A stretch of DNA of 64,000 nt from the NCBI RefSeq assembly GCF_900114775.1, contig NZ_FOUE01000001.1:744001-808000 (forward strand), given 5' to 3'. This document shows positions 35,549 to 44,237 of this stretch, in pieces. This stretch comes from Marinobacter zhejiangensis (GTDB lineage: Bacteria > Pseudomonadota > Gammaproteobacteria > Pseudomonadales > Oleiphilaceae). The stretch's first letter is position 1. Every line of letters begins with the position of its first letter. A model generated the notes under the pieces. The model worked only from the letters and a program-made list of their open reading frames with translations, had not been told where the DNA came from and searched no databases. The position numbers and the translations under genes are program-made.

Positions 35549-36355
35549 CTATCGCCAGAGCAGTCCAACGGCGCGATGACCCAGGACCGGCCCATCGAAG
35601 ACCACCTCGGCGGCCTGACTGCTGGCAACGCCGGCACACAGGTGCAGTGGCAACAGATGCTCCTCCCGCGGATGGCACAGACGGGCCCCGGGCGCTTGAT
35701 CCCAGTGCTGCAGGCGCTGGCTCCGGGCTTCGGCATCCAGTTCGGGGTTGGTGCAGGTGTCCAGCAACCAGTCGTGGAAGTGGTTAATATCGCCCTCGTA
35801 GCGGTTGTCTCCACTCCGGAACAACTGCATGTTGTGGAACGACAGTCCAGAGCCGATGAAGAGGATGTTGCGGCTGCGCAAGGGCGCCAGCGCCTGGCCA
35901 ATGGCGAGGTGTTGCGCTGGATCCAGGCTGTTGCTCAGGGATAGTTGGATACAGGGTATGTTGGCCGCCGGGTACATCAGCTTGAGTGGAACGAATACAC
36001 CGTGATCGAAGCCCCGTTGCGGTTCTTCGGCGGCGTCTATACCGGCTTCGCGGAGCTGCTGAATCAACGCTTGGGCCAGTTCAGGTGCTCCCGGTGCCGG
36101 GTAGCTGAGGGTATAACTTTCATCGGGAAAACCGTAATAGTCGTAGATCAGCGCCGGGTTGGGGGCGCTGGTGACAGACACGGTGTCAGTCTCCCAGTGG
36201 GCGCTAAACACCACGATAGCCTCGGGCGTTCCGAGTTGTTCGGGGATGGCTCGCAGGAACTCAGTCAATTCCCGGTGGCCCGGGTCACCGAGTAGCGGCA
36301 GCGGGCCACCGCCATGGGGCAGAAACAGAATCGGGGCCTGGTGGCTGTTTGCCAT
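35549..36355 (-). CDS. ygiD: Class III extradiol dioxygenase (LigB/DODA family)
   Basis: A 268-residue enzyme resembling YgiD 4,5-DOPA dioxygenase. Metal-binding histidines are in FLPHGGGP (H14) and SAHWETD (H53), with FDHGVFVPL holding the catalytic histidine and IGSGLSFHN a further one. It opens aromatic rings of catechol-like substrates using iron or zinc. The stop lies one base from the converging Ada-like gene. The divergent gap to the potassium channel gene holds a perfect hairpin. Confidence 0.85.
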   Translation of the reverse strand: MANSHQAPILFLPHGGGPLPLLGDPGHRELTEFLRAIPEQLGTPEAIVVFSAHWETDTVSVTSAPNPALIYDYYGFPDESYTLSYPAPGAPELAQALIQQLREAGIDAAEEPQRGFDHGVFVPLKLMYPAANIPCIQLSLSNSLDPAQHLAIGQALAPLRSRNILFIGSGLSFHNMQLFRSGDNRYEGDINHFHDWLLDTCTNPELDAEARSQRLQHWDQAPGARLCHPREEHLLPLHLCAGVASSQAAEVVFDGPVLGHRAVGLLWR

Positions 36356-36400
36356 GGAACATCTTCCTCAAGGGTTGCCAGTATCACTCTTCATCATGGC

Positions 36401-36429
36401 GGTTCCGCTCGGGTGTGGATAGCGGAACC
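36401..36429. promoter_or_regulatory. Inverted repeat in the dioxygenase/potassium-channel divergent gap
   Basis: GGTTCCGCT (36401-36409) and AGCGGAACC (36421-36429) are perfect nine-base arms around an 11-base loop. The position, 46 bases before the dioxygenase start and upstream of the channel gene, suits an operator or a 5'-leader hairpin. A TATAAT at 36486-36491 is a probable -10 for the channel gene. Confidence 0.45.
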
Positions 36430-36529
36430 TTGTGATTAACACGGTCAGTATTACTGAAGGTGGGCGGAGTGTGGTTTCCCTGACCTATAATGTGCGCATC
36501 AACCTTTCAGCCAACCACTGTAGACCGAC

Positions 36530-36859
36530 ATGATCCGAGACATACTTCGCCCTTCACTGATTTTTCTGTCTGAACTTTGGGAGCGCCTGCTGATTGCCTG
36601 GCCGATCCTGGTGTTCCTGATGGTGATCATTGCCCTGCTCGGCCTATGGGTTGGGCGTCGCGAAGGGTGGCGCTGGCAGGACAGCCTGTATTGGGCGGGC
36701 ATTACGGCGACCACGGTAGGCTACGGTGACATTCGTCCCAAGCGCGGGGGATCCCGCCTGCTGTCATTAGTGATCGCCATGGTCGGGCTGGTGTTCAGCG
36801 GCCTTGTGGTGGCCCTTGCCGTGAACGCCGGACAGTCCATGGCGGACCTGCTGATGTGA
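36530..36859 (+). CDS. Two-TM potassium channel subunit
   Basis: A 109-residue ion channel of the minimal KcsA-like type. TM1 (LIAWPILVFLMVIIALLGLWVG), a pore helix and the selectivity filter TATTVGYGDIRP (TVGYGD at 62-67), then TM2 (LLSLVIAMVGLVFSGLVVALAVNA). Four copies would form the pore. There is no RCK or cyclic-nucleotide domain, so gating is not evident. Small family members occur in many proteobacteria. It ends eight bases from the converging phospholipase gene. Confidence 0.9.
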   Translation: MIRDILRPSLIFLSELWERLLIAWPILVFLMVIIALLGLWVGRREGWRWQDSLYWAGITATTVGYGDIRPKRGGSRLLSLVIAMVGLVFSGLVVALAVNAGQSMADLLM

Positions 36860-36867
36860 TGGTGCGG

Positions 36868-38022
36868 CTACAGCCAGTCGTGAATCATGATGCCGACGCC
36901 AATGCGGTGAATGCGTTCGTTGTAATCCACCAGACTCTCGCCATAGCCATTGAAGTACTGAATATACCCCTTGGTGGTTTTACTCAGGGGGAAGCTGTAA
37001 CCAAGCTCGACGCTGGTTTTATTGTCACTGGTGCGGAAGTTGTTACGCAGCCGGAGCGACATTGAACGGGCTTCATCGAACTTGAAGATGGCCCAGTAAT
37101 CGCCATAGCCCACGTAACGGTCGATGTCGGGATTGTTGTCGTCGCGGCTGCTCTCTGGAAGGCGGTACCAGGGATTGGCAATGAACAGCCAGCGGTCGAC
37201 GCCATAGACCAGGTTGGCGGTAAGGCGGTTCCAGCTGCGGGATTGTGGCTCGGTTTGGCCATTGGATTGATGGCTGAGACCCAGGGTCACGATATCCAGG
37301 CGGCCTGGCCCGAGGTCCAGCCGGGCATCGTAGCGAAAGAACAGCTCCGGTTCGTAGTTGGTTTCCCGGAATGGCGCGGAATCATCGGTGTTATACACCT
37401 GCCAGAAACTGAGCTGGGTGTAGCCAAACCACAAGGTGGAGCGTTTATCGAAAATGCCCGACAGCAGGGGGACCTTGAAGCTGATCTGGAATTTGGCCTC
37501 ATGGTCGTGGACGTCGTAGTCGTAGTCGGTAAAGCCCAGGGAGGGACTGTAGGGCCGCTGATTCGGCGTTGAGACGTAGGAGTACGGCATCAGGTAGGTC
37601 TGCTTGTGGGGCAGGAAATTACCGGACAGCGACAGGAAGGCATCTTCGGAAGCAAGGTGGCGGCTGACCAAGGCTTCGGCCATGCCGTCTTCTTCAGTGA
37701 CGCCCACATTGCCACCGGTTTTCGGGGCCAGCAGCGTGGTGGCCTGTTCGATGCGCTGGCGCTGCTCCGGGGTGGCATTCGCTGCCCGCTCATCGCTGCC
37801 GATGGCACTATCAAAACAGGCCAGACGTTTGGCGCCATTTTCGATCAGGGCACAGCTTTCCACCGATAGAGGTGTTTCAGGTTGCTGGGGTTCGGGCTCT
37901 GACAGGTTCAGGTCGCCCTCGGTTTCCGCCATGGTCAGGCCTGGCAGTACCAAGGCTGCGGCGATGACTAGCCCTACTCTGCGATACCTGTGTTCTGTGC
38001 CCACTGCGGCCGCCCCCGTCAT
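36868..38022 (-). CDS. pldA: Outer-membrane phospholipase A
   Basis: A 384-residue outer-membrane enzyme that hydrolyses phospholipids reaching the outer leaflet. After a signal peptide (ending TMA at about residue 32) comes an extra ~100-residue periplasmic segment with two cysteines, then the OMPLA barrel. The active site is LSHQSNGQ (H251, S253) with N265 in SRSWNRL, in the same 14-residue spacing as E. coli H142/N156. GESLVDYN near the end completes the family pattern. Confidence 0.92.
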   Translation of the reverse strand: MTGAAAVGTEHRYRRVGLVIAAALVLPGLTMAETEGDLNLSEPEPQQPETPLSVESCALIENGAKRLACFDSAIGSDERAANATPEQRQRIEQATTLLAPKTGGNVGVTEEDGMAEALVSRHLASEDAFLSLSGNFLPHKQTYLMPYSYVSTPNQRPYSPSLGFTDYDYDVHDHEAKFQISFKVPLLSGIFDKRSTLWFGYTQLSFWQVYNTDDSAPFRETNYEPELFFRYDARLDLGPGRLDIVTLGLSHQSNGQTEPQSRSWNRLTANLVYGVDRWLFIANPWYRLPESSRDDNNPDIDRYVGYGDYWAIFKFDEARSMSLRLRNNFRTSDNKTSVELGYSFPLSKTTKGYIQYFNGYGESLVDYNERIHRIGVGIMIHDWL

Positions 38023-38110
38023 ACTTTTGCCCCCGGTCGTTTGTCATTCCTGGCGGGGAGGTTACCACCAACCGGGTGTAAACCGAATGACGAAAGCGTC
38101 AGGCGCGCGC

Positions 38111-39427
38111 CTAAACCGAGTGCTGTCGCAAAACCGGCCAATGCCCGGCGAGCTGGTGACGGGCACTGTCGTAAGCTTCGATTCCGTTAAACTCCAGAAA
38201 CACCTGCTCGCTCTGGGTTGGGCGTAGAAACACCCAGTCGTCGGGTACCAGTGCGAAGTTGGCACCGGCATTGAGCATTTCCTGGTTGGTGGAACGACCG
38301 TAAACCGGGTTGGTCGTCAGCCCCGACGGCGATTCCGGATGTGCCTTCCAGTATCCCCCGTAAATAAAAATCGCTTTTTCCCGGTTAGGGTTCCACCACC
38401 CCATTACCCGGCCAAGCCCGGGAGCGCCCGGAATTTCAGTGCGGTCGAGTACCTTGAGCACGGGCGTGGCAATAAAGGCGGCCGGTTCGTGGTGCGATAA
38501 GGTTGGCAGGTCGAAATCCGTGGGTTTGACCAGCACCGACCCTGCGGCTATCTCGTTGGGGGCAATGTGATCCTGCAGGTCGCGGTAAAGTGGGTATGTG
38601 GTGCTACCGCCGGTGTTCAGGGTGAGGTCGCGGATGGAACGGCCCAGGGTCTGTTCGGCCTGGTCGACAAACGCCTGGTAACGGGCCATGGCCTGATCCC
38701 GCAGCCAGTCGTTGGCGCCTGGTGCTTTTACGATATGGGGTTCGTAACCCATGAACCCCGAGAACTGTAACCGGGGCGACTGCTCGATCCGGCGAAGCAT
38801 CTGATCCAGCTCGGCGAGCGCCTGAACGCCACCCCGGTGCAGACCAATGTCGATCTCAATGTTGATTTGCAACGACTGGTCCAACTCCCGGGCGAGCTGG
38901 TCATACTGCGCCAGCCGCTGGGGCGTATCGACCAGCCATTGCAGTTGGCGGGCCGGGTCAAAGCCTGGGTGACCCTCGACTCTTGATTGCTCCCGATAGA
39001 ACCGTCGGGCGGCCTGCACCGGCATGGGCTTGCCCATCAGTACATCGGCCTCGGGAATGTCGGTGGCCACCTGATTGAGGAAAGGCTGGTGGAACACCAT
39101 CAGTCGACGGGTGTTGGCCCGAGCCATCACCAGCTTGAGCAGCGGGATCGACGGCAGCGATTTGGCCACGATGCGGTAGTGGTATTGCCCCGCCAGCTGC
39201 TGGCTCAGGGTGTCGATGTTGGTCAGCAGTCGTTGCCGGTCGATGACCAGTAACGGCTGGTAGCGGTCTTGATGGCGCAGCGTCTCATTGAGCCCCTGGA
39301 AATAGGCGGAGTGCTGACCATTGGCCCTGGCCGGTCGCAACCAACCGGCGCCTCCGGCCAGGGCCAGGGCGCTACCCCCCAGTAACAGACGGCGGCGGCT
39401 GCGGGAAAAGGCGTCGCTCTGGCTCAT
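38111..39427 (-). CDS. Tat-exported DSD1-family PLP enzyme (alanine racemase fold)
   Basis: A 438-residue protein with a twin-arginine signal (SRSRRRLLLGGSALALAGGAGWL, AxA after residue 33). The body is a fold-type III PLP domain of the D-threonine aldolase/D-serine dehydratase (DSD1) kind: PLLVIDRQRLLTNI leads to the PLP lysine K89 in YRIVAKSLPSIP, then NIEIDIGLHRGG, GFMGYEPHI, LNTGGSTTYPLY and a C-terminal domain. Tat export fits a cofactor loaded in the cytoplasm. It is the third gene of an operon, with its ATG overlapping the oxidase stop by four bases. The substrate is unknown. Confidence 0.85.
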   Translation of the reverse strand: MSQSDAFSRSRRRLLLGGSALALAGGAGWLRPARANGQHSAYFQGLNETLRHQDRYQPLLVIDRQRLLTNIDTLSQQLAGQYHYRIVAKSLPSIPLLKLVMARANTRRLMVFHQPFLNQVATDIPEADVLMGKPMPVQAARRFYREQSRVEGHPGFDPARQLQWLVDTPQRLAQYDQLARELDQSLQINIEIDIGLHRGGVQALAELDQMLRRIEQSPRLQFSGFMGYEPHIVKAPGANDWLRDQAMARYQAFVDQAEQTLGRSIRDLTLNTGGSTTYPLYRDLQDHIAPNEIAAGSVLVKPTDFDLPTLSHHEPAAFIATPVLKVLDRTEIPGAPGLGRVMGWWNPNREKAIFIYGGYWKAHPESPSGLTTNPVYGRSTNQEMLNAGANFALVPDDWVFLRPTQSEQVFLEFNGIEAYDSARHQLAGHWPVLRQHSV

Positions 39428-40806
39428 CCGGTAAACAGTCCTTGCAGGTAGGGGTTAAGGAAGCGGCCGTCCGGGTCCATTTCCTGCCTGACCGCCTTGA
39501 AATCGCCCCAGTGTGGGTAAAGAGCAGCAAAATCTTGGCCGTTCAGGGTGTTGAGTTTGCCCCAATGCGGACGGCCACCGTATTTACGGAAAATCGGCTC
39601 CACCGCCTGGAACAGCGGCTGGTAATCCTCTTCGAAGAAGCGGTGCACGGCAATGGAGATGGTGTCGCGCTGGTAGAACGGGCTGAGCCAGATGTCGTCC
39701 CCTTTGACGAAACGAACCTCGAACGGGAAGAACACCTCCGGGAAATTGTTTTCCACCACGTCGCGGATTTCCGCCAGGGCCTTGAGGCCATCCTCCCGCG
39801 GCAGGTGGTATTCCATCTCATTGAAACGCACGTTGCGGTCGCTGGTGTAGTTCTGCCAGGACGATGCCACCTTCACTTCACGGTCGATGGACTTGAGGAT
39901 GCCCTTGAGCACCATCTGGCGCAGGGTGGTCGACCAGCTCAGCATGTCACGGATGTTCTGCAGGTCGCGGGCACCGTCGTTCTGGTCGAATTTCTCGGTG
40001 CTGGATACCGGCTCGTCGGTGATTTCCTGGGTGTCGAACAGGCCCATCCCGGAGAACGGGATGTAGAAAAATTCGAAATTTCGATGGCGGTCAGCAGTGT
40101 CCTGGGCGCTGGCGAGGATGTCCTCGATGGGCTGCCACTCGGAGACCCGTTTGAGCCGATAGGGTCGGGTATTCTGCAAGGTCACGTCCGTCACGACGCC
40201 GAGGCTGCCGAGGCCAACGCGGGCGGCATCAAACAATTCGCGGTTGTGGTCGCGGCTGCAGCGGACCTGGTCGCCGCTGGCGGTGACCAGTGACAAAGCC
40301 TCGATGCTGGCAGACAGACACTGCAGATTGGCGCCGGTGCCGTGTGTGGCGGTGGCGAGTGAACCGGCCAGGGTTTGTTGGTCAATGTCGGGCATGTTGA
40401 TCAACGCCTGGTTGAGCGCTTCCAGTGGCTGCCCGATCTGTCCCAGACGGGTACCGGCAGCAATGGTGGCCTGCAGACGGGTGTCGTCATGGCTGAGTAT
40501 GCCACTGAGCCTGTTCAGGGAAATCAGGGTGTCGTCTGTGGGCACCAGGGCTGAGAATGAATGGCCGGAACCGACCGCGCGGATCACCCCGGTGGCGTTG
40601 CGTACCTGTTCCTGTAGCTCTGCCACCGACGCTGGTGCCAGTCGGTTGACCGGGTAGCTGATCTGGCTGCCAGACCAGTTCTTCCAGGGCAGGCGATCGG
40701 AGCGGGCGGTTAACTCGCCGGTGCCGGCAAACACGTTTTCCATGGGGAGATAGGTGGAGGCGGCCACGGCCACCAGACTTTTCAGGAAATCCCGACGGTT
40801 CGGCAT
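39424..40806 (-). CDS. Tat-exported FAD-linked oxidase (aldonolactone/alditol oxidase family)
   Basis: A 460-residue flavoenzyme. A Tat signal (NRRDFLKSLVAVAASTYL) precedes a VAO-type FAD domain with AVGSGHSFSALV, in which H82 is the expected covalent FAD anchor, plus GSLATATHGTG and GLGSLGVVTDV. The C-terminal ALO domain ends with RPHWGKLN and DPDGRFLNPYL. Relatives oxidise L-gulono- or D-arabinono-lactones or polyols. I start at ATG 40806, since the longer frame uses TTG. It follows the cytochrome gene by 20 bases and is coupled to the PLP enzyme by an ATGA overlap. Confidence 0.88.
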   Translation of the reverse strand: MPNRRDFLKSLVAVAASTYLPMENVFAGTGELTARSDRLPWKNWSGSQISYPVNRLAPASVAELQEQVRNATGVIRAVGSGHSFSALVPTDDTLISLNRLSGILSHDDTRLQATIAAGTRLGQIGQPLEALNQALINMPDIDQQTLAGSLATATHGTGANLQCLSASIEALSLVTASGDQVRCSRDHNRELFDAARVGLGSLGVVTDVTLQNTRPYRLKRVSEWQPIEDILASAQDTADRHRNFEFFYIPFSGMGLFDTQEITDEPVSSTEKFDQNDGARDLQNIRDMLSWSTTLRQMVLKGILKSIDREVKVASSWQNYTSDRNVRFNEMEYHLPREDGLKALAEIRDVVENNFPEVFFPFEVRFVKGDDIWLSPFYQRDTISIAVHRFFEEDYQPLFQAVEPIFRKYGGRPHWGKLNTLNGQDFAALYPHWGDFKAVRQEMDPDGRFLNPYLQGLFTG

Positions 40807-40826
40807 AGTTGGCAATCCTGCAGTAC

Positions 40827-41201
40827 TCAAGGGGCTTCTGGGTAGTGCGACATGAAGGCAATCAAGTGCTCAAACTCGCTGGCGGAGCAGTCCATGCACA
40901 GGCCGTAGGGCGGCATACCGCCAAAGCCGTCGACAACATGGCTCAGCAGGGTGTCCATGCCCTGCTCCAGCCTAGGTTCCCAGGCCGCTTCGTCGCCGGT
41001 CAGCGGGGCACCGGTGCTGCCACGACTGTGGCAGGCCTGGCAGGACCGCTGGTAGATGTCGGCCAACTCGGTGTCTGCTGGCATGGCGGTGCTGGCGTAT
41101 TGCTCCAGGGCGGCACGGTCCGGCCCCTGCTGACAGCCGGCCAGGGTGAGTATCAGCAGAGCCGGTAACAGCAGGTGTTTGAGCAACGTCTTGGTCCTCA
41201 C
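40827..41201 (-). CDS. c5-type cytochrome lipoprotein
   Basis: A 124-residue exported monohaem cytochrome. The signal peptide ends in a lipobox LTLAGC (C23), so it should be a lipoprotein. The haem motif is CQACH (54-58), the axial methionine is probably M96 in GGMPPYG, and LCMDC adds the extra cysteine pair of the cytochrome c5 family. It is the first gene of the operon with the flavin oxidase and PLP enzyme, and is the obvious electron acceptor for the oxidase. A 27-base inverted repeat lies 30 bases upstream. Confidence 0.9.
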   Translation of the reverse strand: MRTKTLLKHLLLPALLILTLAGCQQGPDRAALEQYASTAMPADTELADIYQRSCQACHSRGSTGAPLTGDEAAWEPRLEQGMDTLLSHVVDGFGGMPPYGLCMDCSASEFEHLIAFMSHYPEAP

Positions 41202-41230
41202 GTCGGGCTTCCCATTGTGATCGTTTAATG

Positions 41231-41257
41231 CAAAACATGATTTAGTATCACGTTTTG
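41231..41257. promoter_or_regulatory. 27-bp inverted repeat upstream of the cytochrome-oxidase-PLP operon
   Basis: Arms CAAAACATGAT (41231-41241) and ATCACGTTTTG (41247-41257) match at ten of eleven positions around a five-base spacer. It lies between the MtfA gene and the cytochrome start, over the probable promoter (a TTGACT lies next to it on the minus strand). Size and symmetry point to a dimeric repressor or activator site. No regulator gene is adjacent. Confidence 0.6.
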
Positions 41258-41284
41258 AAAGTCAAGACGGCTGGAAGGCCAATA

Positions 41285-42112
41285 TCAGGTGGTCGAGACG
41301 AGGTCGCTCCAGGTCCCCGGGTCAAGCCGGTAGAACCCGGCCAGGCAGTCATAGAGGTCGGGCTCCTGTTTGGCGAGCAGACCAGGGTGGAGAAAGAAGG
41401 CTTCGGTGGCCACGGCAAAAAATTCCGCCGGCGAGGTGGCGCCGTATTCGTCGATGATGCTGTTGCCGCCGTGTCGTTGACGGCGGCGCTGCCAGGCGTC
41501 GGAAAACACGTCCTGCCAGTGCCGGGCTATTTCTCCTGACGCCAGTGGTGGGGCACCATCGGAGGCGCCATCTACCTGGTCGAGCTGATGGGCGAATTCG
41601 TGCAGCGCGACATTGCTGCGGCTGTTGTCGTCTGCGGCTTCTCGCACCAGGGTGTCCCAGGCGAGCACCAGTTTGCCGGTTTGCCAGGACTCGCCAAGGC
41701 GGGCCTGGTCATGGTCGTGGAGTACCGGGCCATCCTGTTGTGTCTGGTTGACCCGGTAGGCTCCGGGGTAGACCAGAATCGACTGCAGTTTGTGGTAGTA
41801 GTCTGGTGACAGCTGGTTGATCAGCAGAGCTCCATGGGCGGCGATGAGCACCTTCATCGGCTCGGTCAGCTCCAGGCCGGCGCAGCCATAGAAGTCAACC
41901 TGCTCAAGCAGCACCCGCATGTGGGTATGGAGGCGGGTGCGGGTGATCGGTGGCAGGCGCCGGTAGAGCGCCATCTCCGACCGTAACTGTTCAATCCAGT
42001 CCATCGGCACCGGGATGCGGGCCAGGCTTTCCAGGCGCCGCCTGGGGCGGATGAACAGCCAGTAAAAGGCAAACACAACAATGGCGATGAGCGCTAGTCC
42101 GTAGCCGAGCAT
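41285..42112 (-). CDS. mtfA: MtfA-like zinc peptidase (M90)
   Basis: A 275-residue protein with an N-terminal membrane segment (LALIAIVVFAFYWLFI) and the M90 catalytic motif HEFAHQLDQVDG (HExxH at 171-175), then SPAEFFAVATEAFF with the third zinc ligand. In E. coli MtfA binds the repressor Mlc and cleaves peptides. The membrane anchor here is longer than in E. coli MtfA, which is soluble. Glucose-PTS regulation by Mlc need not exist in this organism. Confidence 0.87.
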   Translation of the reverse strand: MLGYGLALIAIVVFAFYWLFIRPRRRLESLARIPVPMDWIEQLRSEMALYRRLPPITRTRLHTHMRVLLEQVDFYGCAGLELTEPMKVLIAAHGALLINQLSPDYYHKLQSILVYPGAYRVNQTQQDGPVLHDHDQARLGESWQTGKLVLAWDTLVREAADDNSRSNVALHEFAHQLDQVDGASDGAPPLASGEIARHWQDVFSDAWQRRRQRHGGNSIIDEYGATSPAEFFAVATEAFFLHPGLLAKQEPDLYDCLAGFYRLDPGTWSDLVSTT

Positions 42113-42266
42113 GGGGAATCCTGTCAGTCGTTGAGGCAGTTGCCGTTAATCTGGAGGGCGGTTCGGCCAATGCAACCGCGGCGGTCAACTAGAATGATTA
42201 GGTAGCCTTTGAATACGATAAATCAGAAATAAACCAATAACAGCTGCAACAAACAAGGTTATCTGA

Positions 42267-43553
42267 ATGAAACAACTTGCCCGGCATGCGCTTCACACCT
42301 GTGCGATCCCCAAAAACCTGGAGACAGTCACCTATCGCGACCAGGCCGGAGAGAACCCGGCAGCCGTTGGTGTTCGTCAGGACTCGGTGGAAGCAATCTG
42401 GCGCAGCGTTGAGCGGTTGTACCGGACCGGCGTTCACCCGGGTATCCAGCTGTCTGTCCGCCACCGGGGTGAGCAGGTGTTGCACCGGGCCATCGGCCAT
42501 GCGCGGGGCAATGGTCCGGGGGACAAGGCAGACACCCCGAAAGTGGCGATGACCACGAATACCCCGGTGTGCTACTTCTCTGCCTCCAAAGCGGTGACCG
42601 CGCTGCTGATGCATATGCTGGCGGAACAGGGGCTGGTTAACCTGATGGATCCGGTGGCCTACTACTGCCCGGAATTTGCGCAGAATGGCAAGCGCACCAT
42701 CACCGTCCACCAGGTTCTGTCACATCGTGGTGGCATTCCGGCCATTCCCAAGGACACCCCCATCGATGTGCTGTGGGACAAGGACGAAATCTGGCGCCTG
42801 TTGTGTGAGGCACGGCCAGTGGAAGTGGATGGTGCCAAGGTGGCCTACCACGCCATCACCGGTGGCTTTGTGTTGCAACGGGTACTGGAAACCGTGACGG
42901 GGGACAGTATTGACGCCTACCTCGACCGCCACCTGCGTCAACCGATGGGCATGAACTGGTTCACCTACGGCATTGAACCGGCGCGACTCGATGAGCTGTC
43001 GTCGACCTATGCCACCGGCCCTCGCCCCACGTTCCCGGTATCTTGGGTGGTGAAGCGGGCGTTGGGGGGGGATATCAAGACCATCGAAGAGGTGGTGAAT
43101 GATCCCCGCTTCCAAGCGGCGGTGATTCCTGCCGGTAACCTGTGTGGTACCGCCGAGGAAATGGGCCGGTTTTTCCAGATGATGCTGAACGGTGGTCTCT
43201 GGAATGGCAAACGAATTTGTGAGGAAGTGACGGTGCGCCGGGCCATCCAGCAATTTGGCTCGCTGCAGATCGACCGGACCATGCTGGTGCCCATGCGTTT
43301 CAGTGCCGGCTTGATGCTGGGTGGCAACCCGATTGGCATCTGGGGGCCCAAGAGTCGCTATGCGTTCGGTCACCTGGGGCTGATCAACAAACTGTGCTGG
43401 GCCGATGCCGCCCGGGATATTTCAGTCAGCCTGCTCAATACCGGCCTGCCCATCGTTGCCCACCACGTCCCCGCGCTGATGGGCTTTGTCCAGACTGTCT
43501 GCCGGGAGTTCCCGCTGATTCCTGAAGGTGAACGGCCCCTGGTCTTGGCCTGA
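42267..43553 (+). CDS. Serine hydrolase of the beta-lactamase class C family, no signal peptide
   Basis: A 428-residue enzyme. The nucleophile motif is CYFSASKAVTALL (S-x-x-K) and the second motif is probably VAYHAI in place of YxN. GHLGLINKL near the C terminus replaces the usual HTG/KTG strand. There is no signal peptide, so it is probably a cytoplasmic esterase, related to the EstB-like family. The N-terminal 45 residues are not conserved. Unlike the serine hydrolase at 30603, it has no membrane anchor. Confidence 0.83.
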   Translation: MKQLARHALHTCAIPKNLETVTYRDQAGENPAAVGVRQDSVEAIWRSVERLYRTGVHPGIQLSVRHRGEQVLHRAIGHARGNGPGDKADTPKVAMTTNTPVCYFSASKAVTALLMHMLAEQGLVNLMDPVAYYCPEFAQNGKRTITVHQVLSHRGGIPAIPKDTPIDVLWDKDEIWRLLCEARPVEVDGAKVAYHAITGGFVLQRVLETVTGDSIDAYLDRHLRQPMGMNWFTYGIEPARLDELSSTYATGPRPTFPVSWVVKRALGGDIKTIEEVVNDPRFQAAVIPAGNLCGTAEEMGRFFQMMLNGGLWNGKRICEEVTVRRAIQQFGSLQIDRTMLVPMRFSAGLMLGGNPIGIWGPKSRYAFGHLGLINKLCWADAARDISVSLLNTGLPIVAHHVPALMGFVQTVCREFPLIPEGERPLVLA

Positions 43554-43582
43554 ATCGACTCGGGGCCAGCGCTGGAGGAAGC

Positions 43583-43930
43583 TCAGACGGCGGTTAGCTG
43601 GGCTTCCAGGATGCCCAGCACCGAAGACACCACATCCCGGAAATCGGTCAGGGTCTGGGTACGCTGGATCACGCTGGCCCGTTCGTCATCCAGCTGTTCC
43701 AGCTTGGGGACCACCCGGCGGATGCCCTCGGTAATCACCTCATAGGGATAGTGGTGGTCCATGATGCTGAGCTTGTTCAGTTCAGCCACTTCCTGATGAA
43801 AGATGCTGATGATGTCGTAGATCATGTCCTTGTGGGCAATACTGCCGGCTTCCCAGTAGGCATCGTCCAGCAGTTCAATCAGTGACAGGTATTCCCGAAG
43901 GGTATCGGCGACAGACGTCTGGTTCATCAA
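43583..43930 (-). CDS. Uncharacterised small helical protein
   Basis: A 115-residue acidic, all-helical cytoplasmic protein (VADTLREYLSLIELLDDAYWEAGSIAHKDMIYDIISIFHQEVAELNKLSIMDHHYPYEVIT...). I recognise no family. It has no cysteine. It ends 29 bases from the convergent serine hydrolase gene. Confidence 0.6.
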   Translation of the reverse strand: MMNQTSVADTLREYLSLIELLDDAYWEAGSIAHKDMIYDIISIFHQEVAELNKLSIMDHHYPYEVITEGIRRVVPKLEQLDDERASVIQRTQTLTDFRDVVSSVLGILEAQLTAV

Positions 43931-44237
43931 CTGGGCTCCAGGGAAAATCGGTATTAAGGGTGATCCTTGCCAACGGTCGTGACCGTCAGTTAGGACTATA
44001 GCAGCAGATGTGGTGGTGCCGCCTGTAAGATACTGAAAGGTTGTTCACTTTTGTTGCCGGGCGCATGAAAAATAGGCAGAATTGCAGCGCAGCCGTGTTG
44101 CAATAGCTGTAGCTGCTATACTGAAAATGCTTGTGCGAAGAGGTGCCGGATGTACGGTTCCTGATGGGACCGGGTGATGATCCGGTTTGGGAAATGGTGT
44201 TCCCCTGACCTGACTGATGACTCAATGGATGAGACCG
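43931..44237. other. Intergenic region between divergent small genes
   Basis: This 307-base gap contains no convincing gene. A TATACT near 44118 preceded by TTGCAA could be a promoter element for the + strand gene, although the 13-base spacing is too short. ACCGG and CCGGT arms around 44170-44190 form a small inverted repeat. Nothing else stands out. Confidence 0.4.

Noticed and set aside
39442..40293. 283-codon plus-strand frame inside the flavin oxidase gene
   Set aside because: It is the antisense of a clear FAD-oxidase domain and shows no motif of its own.
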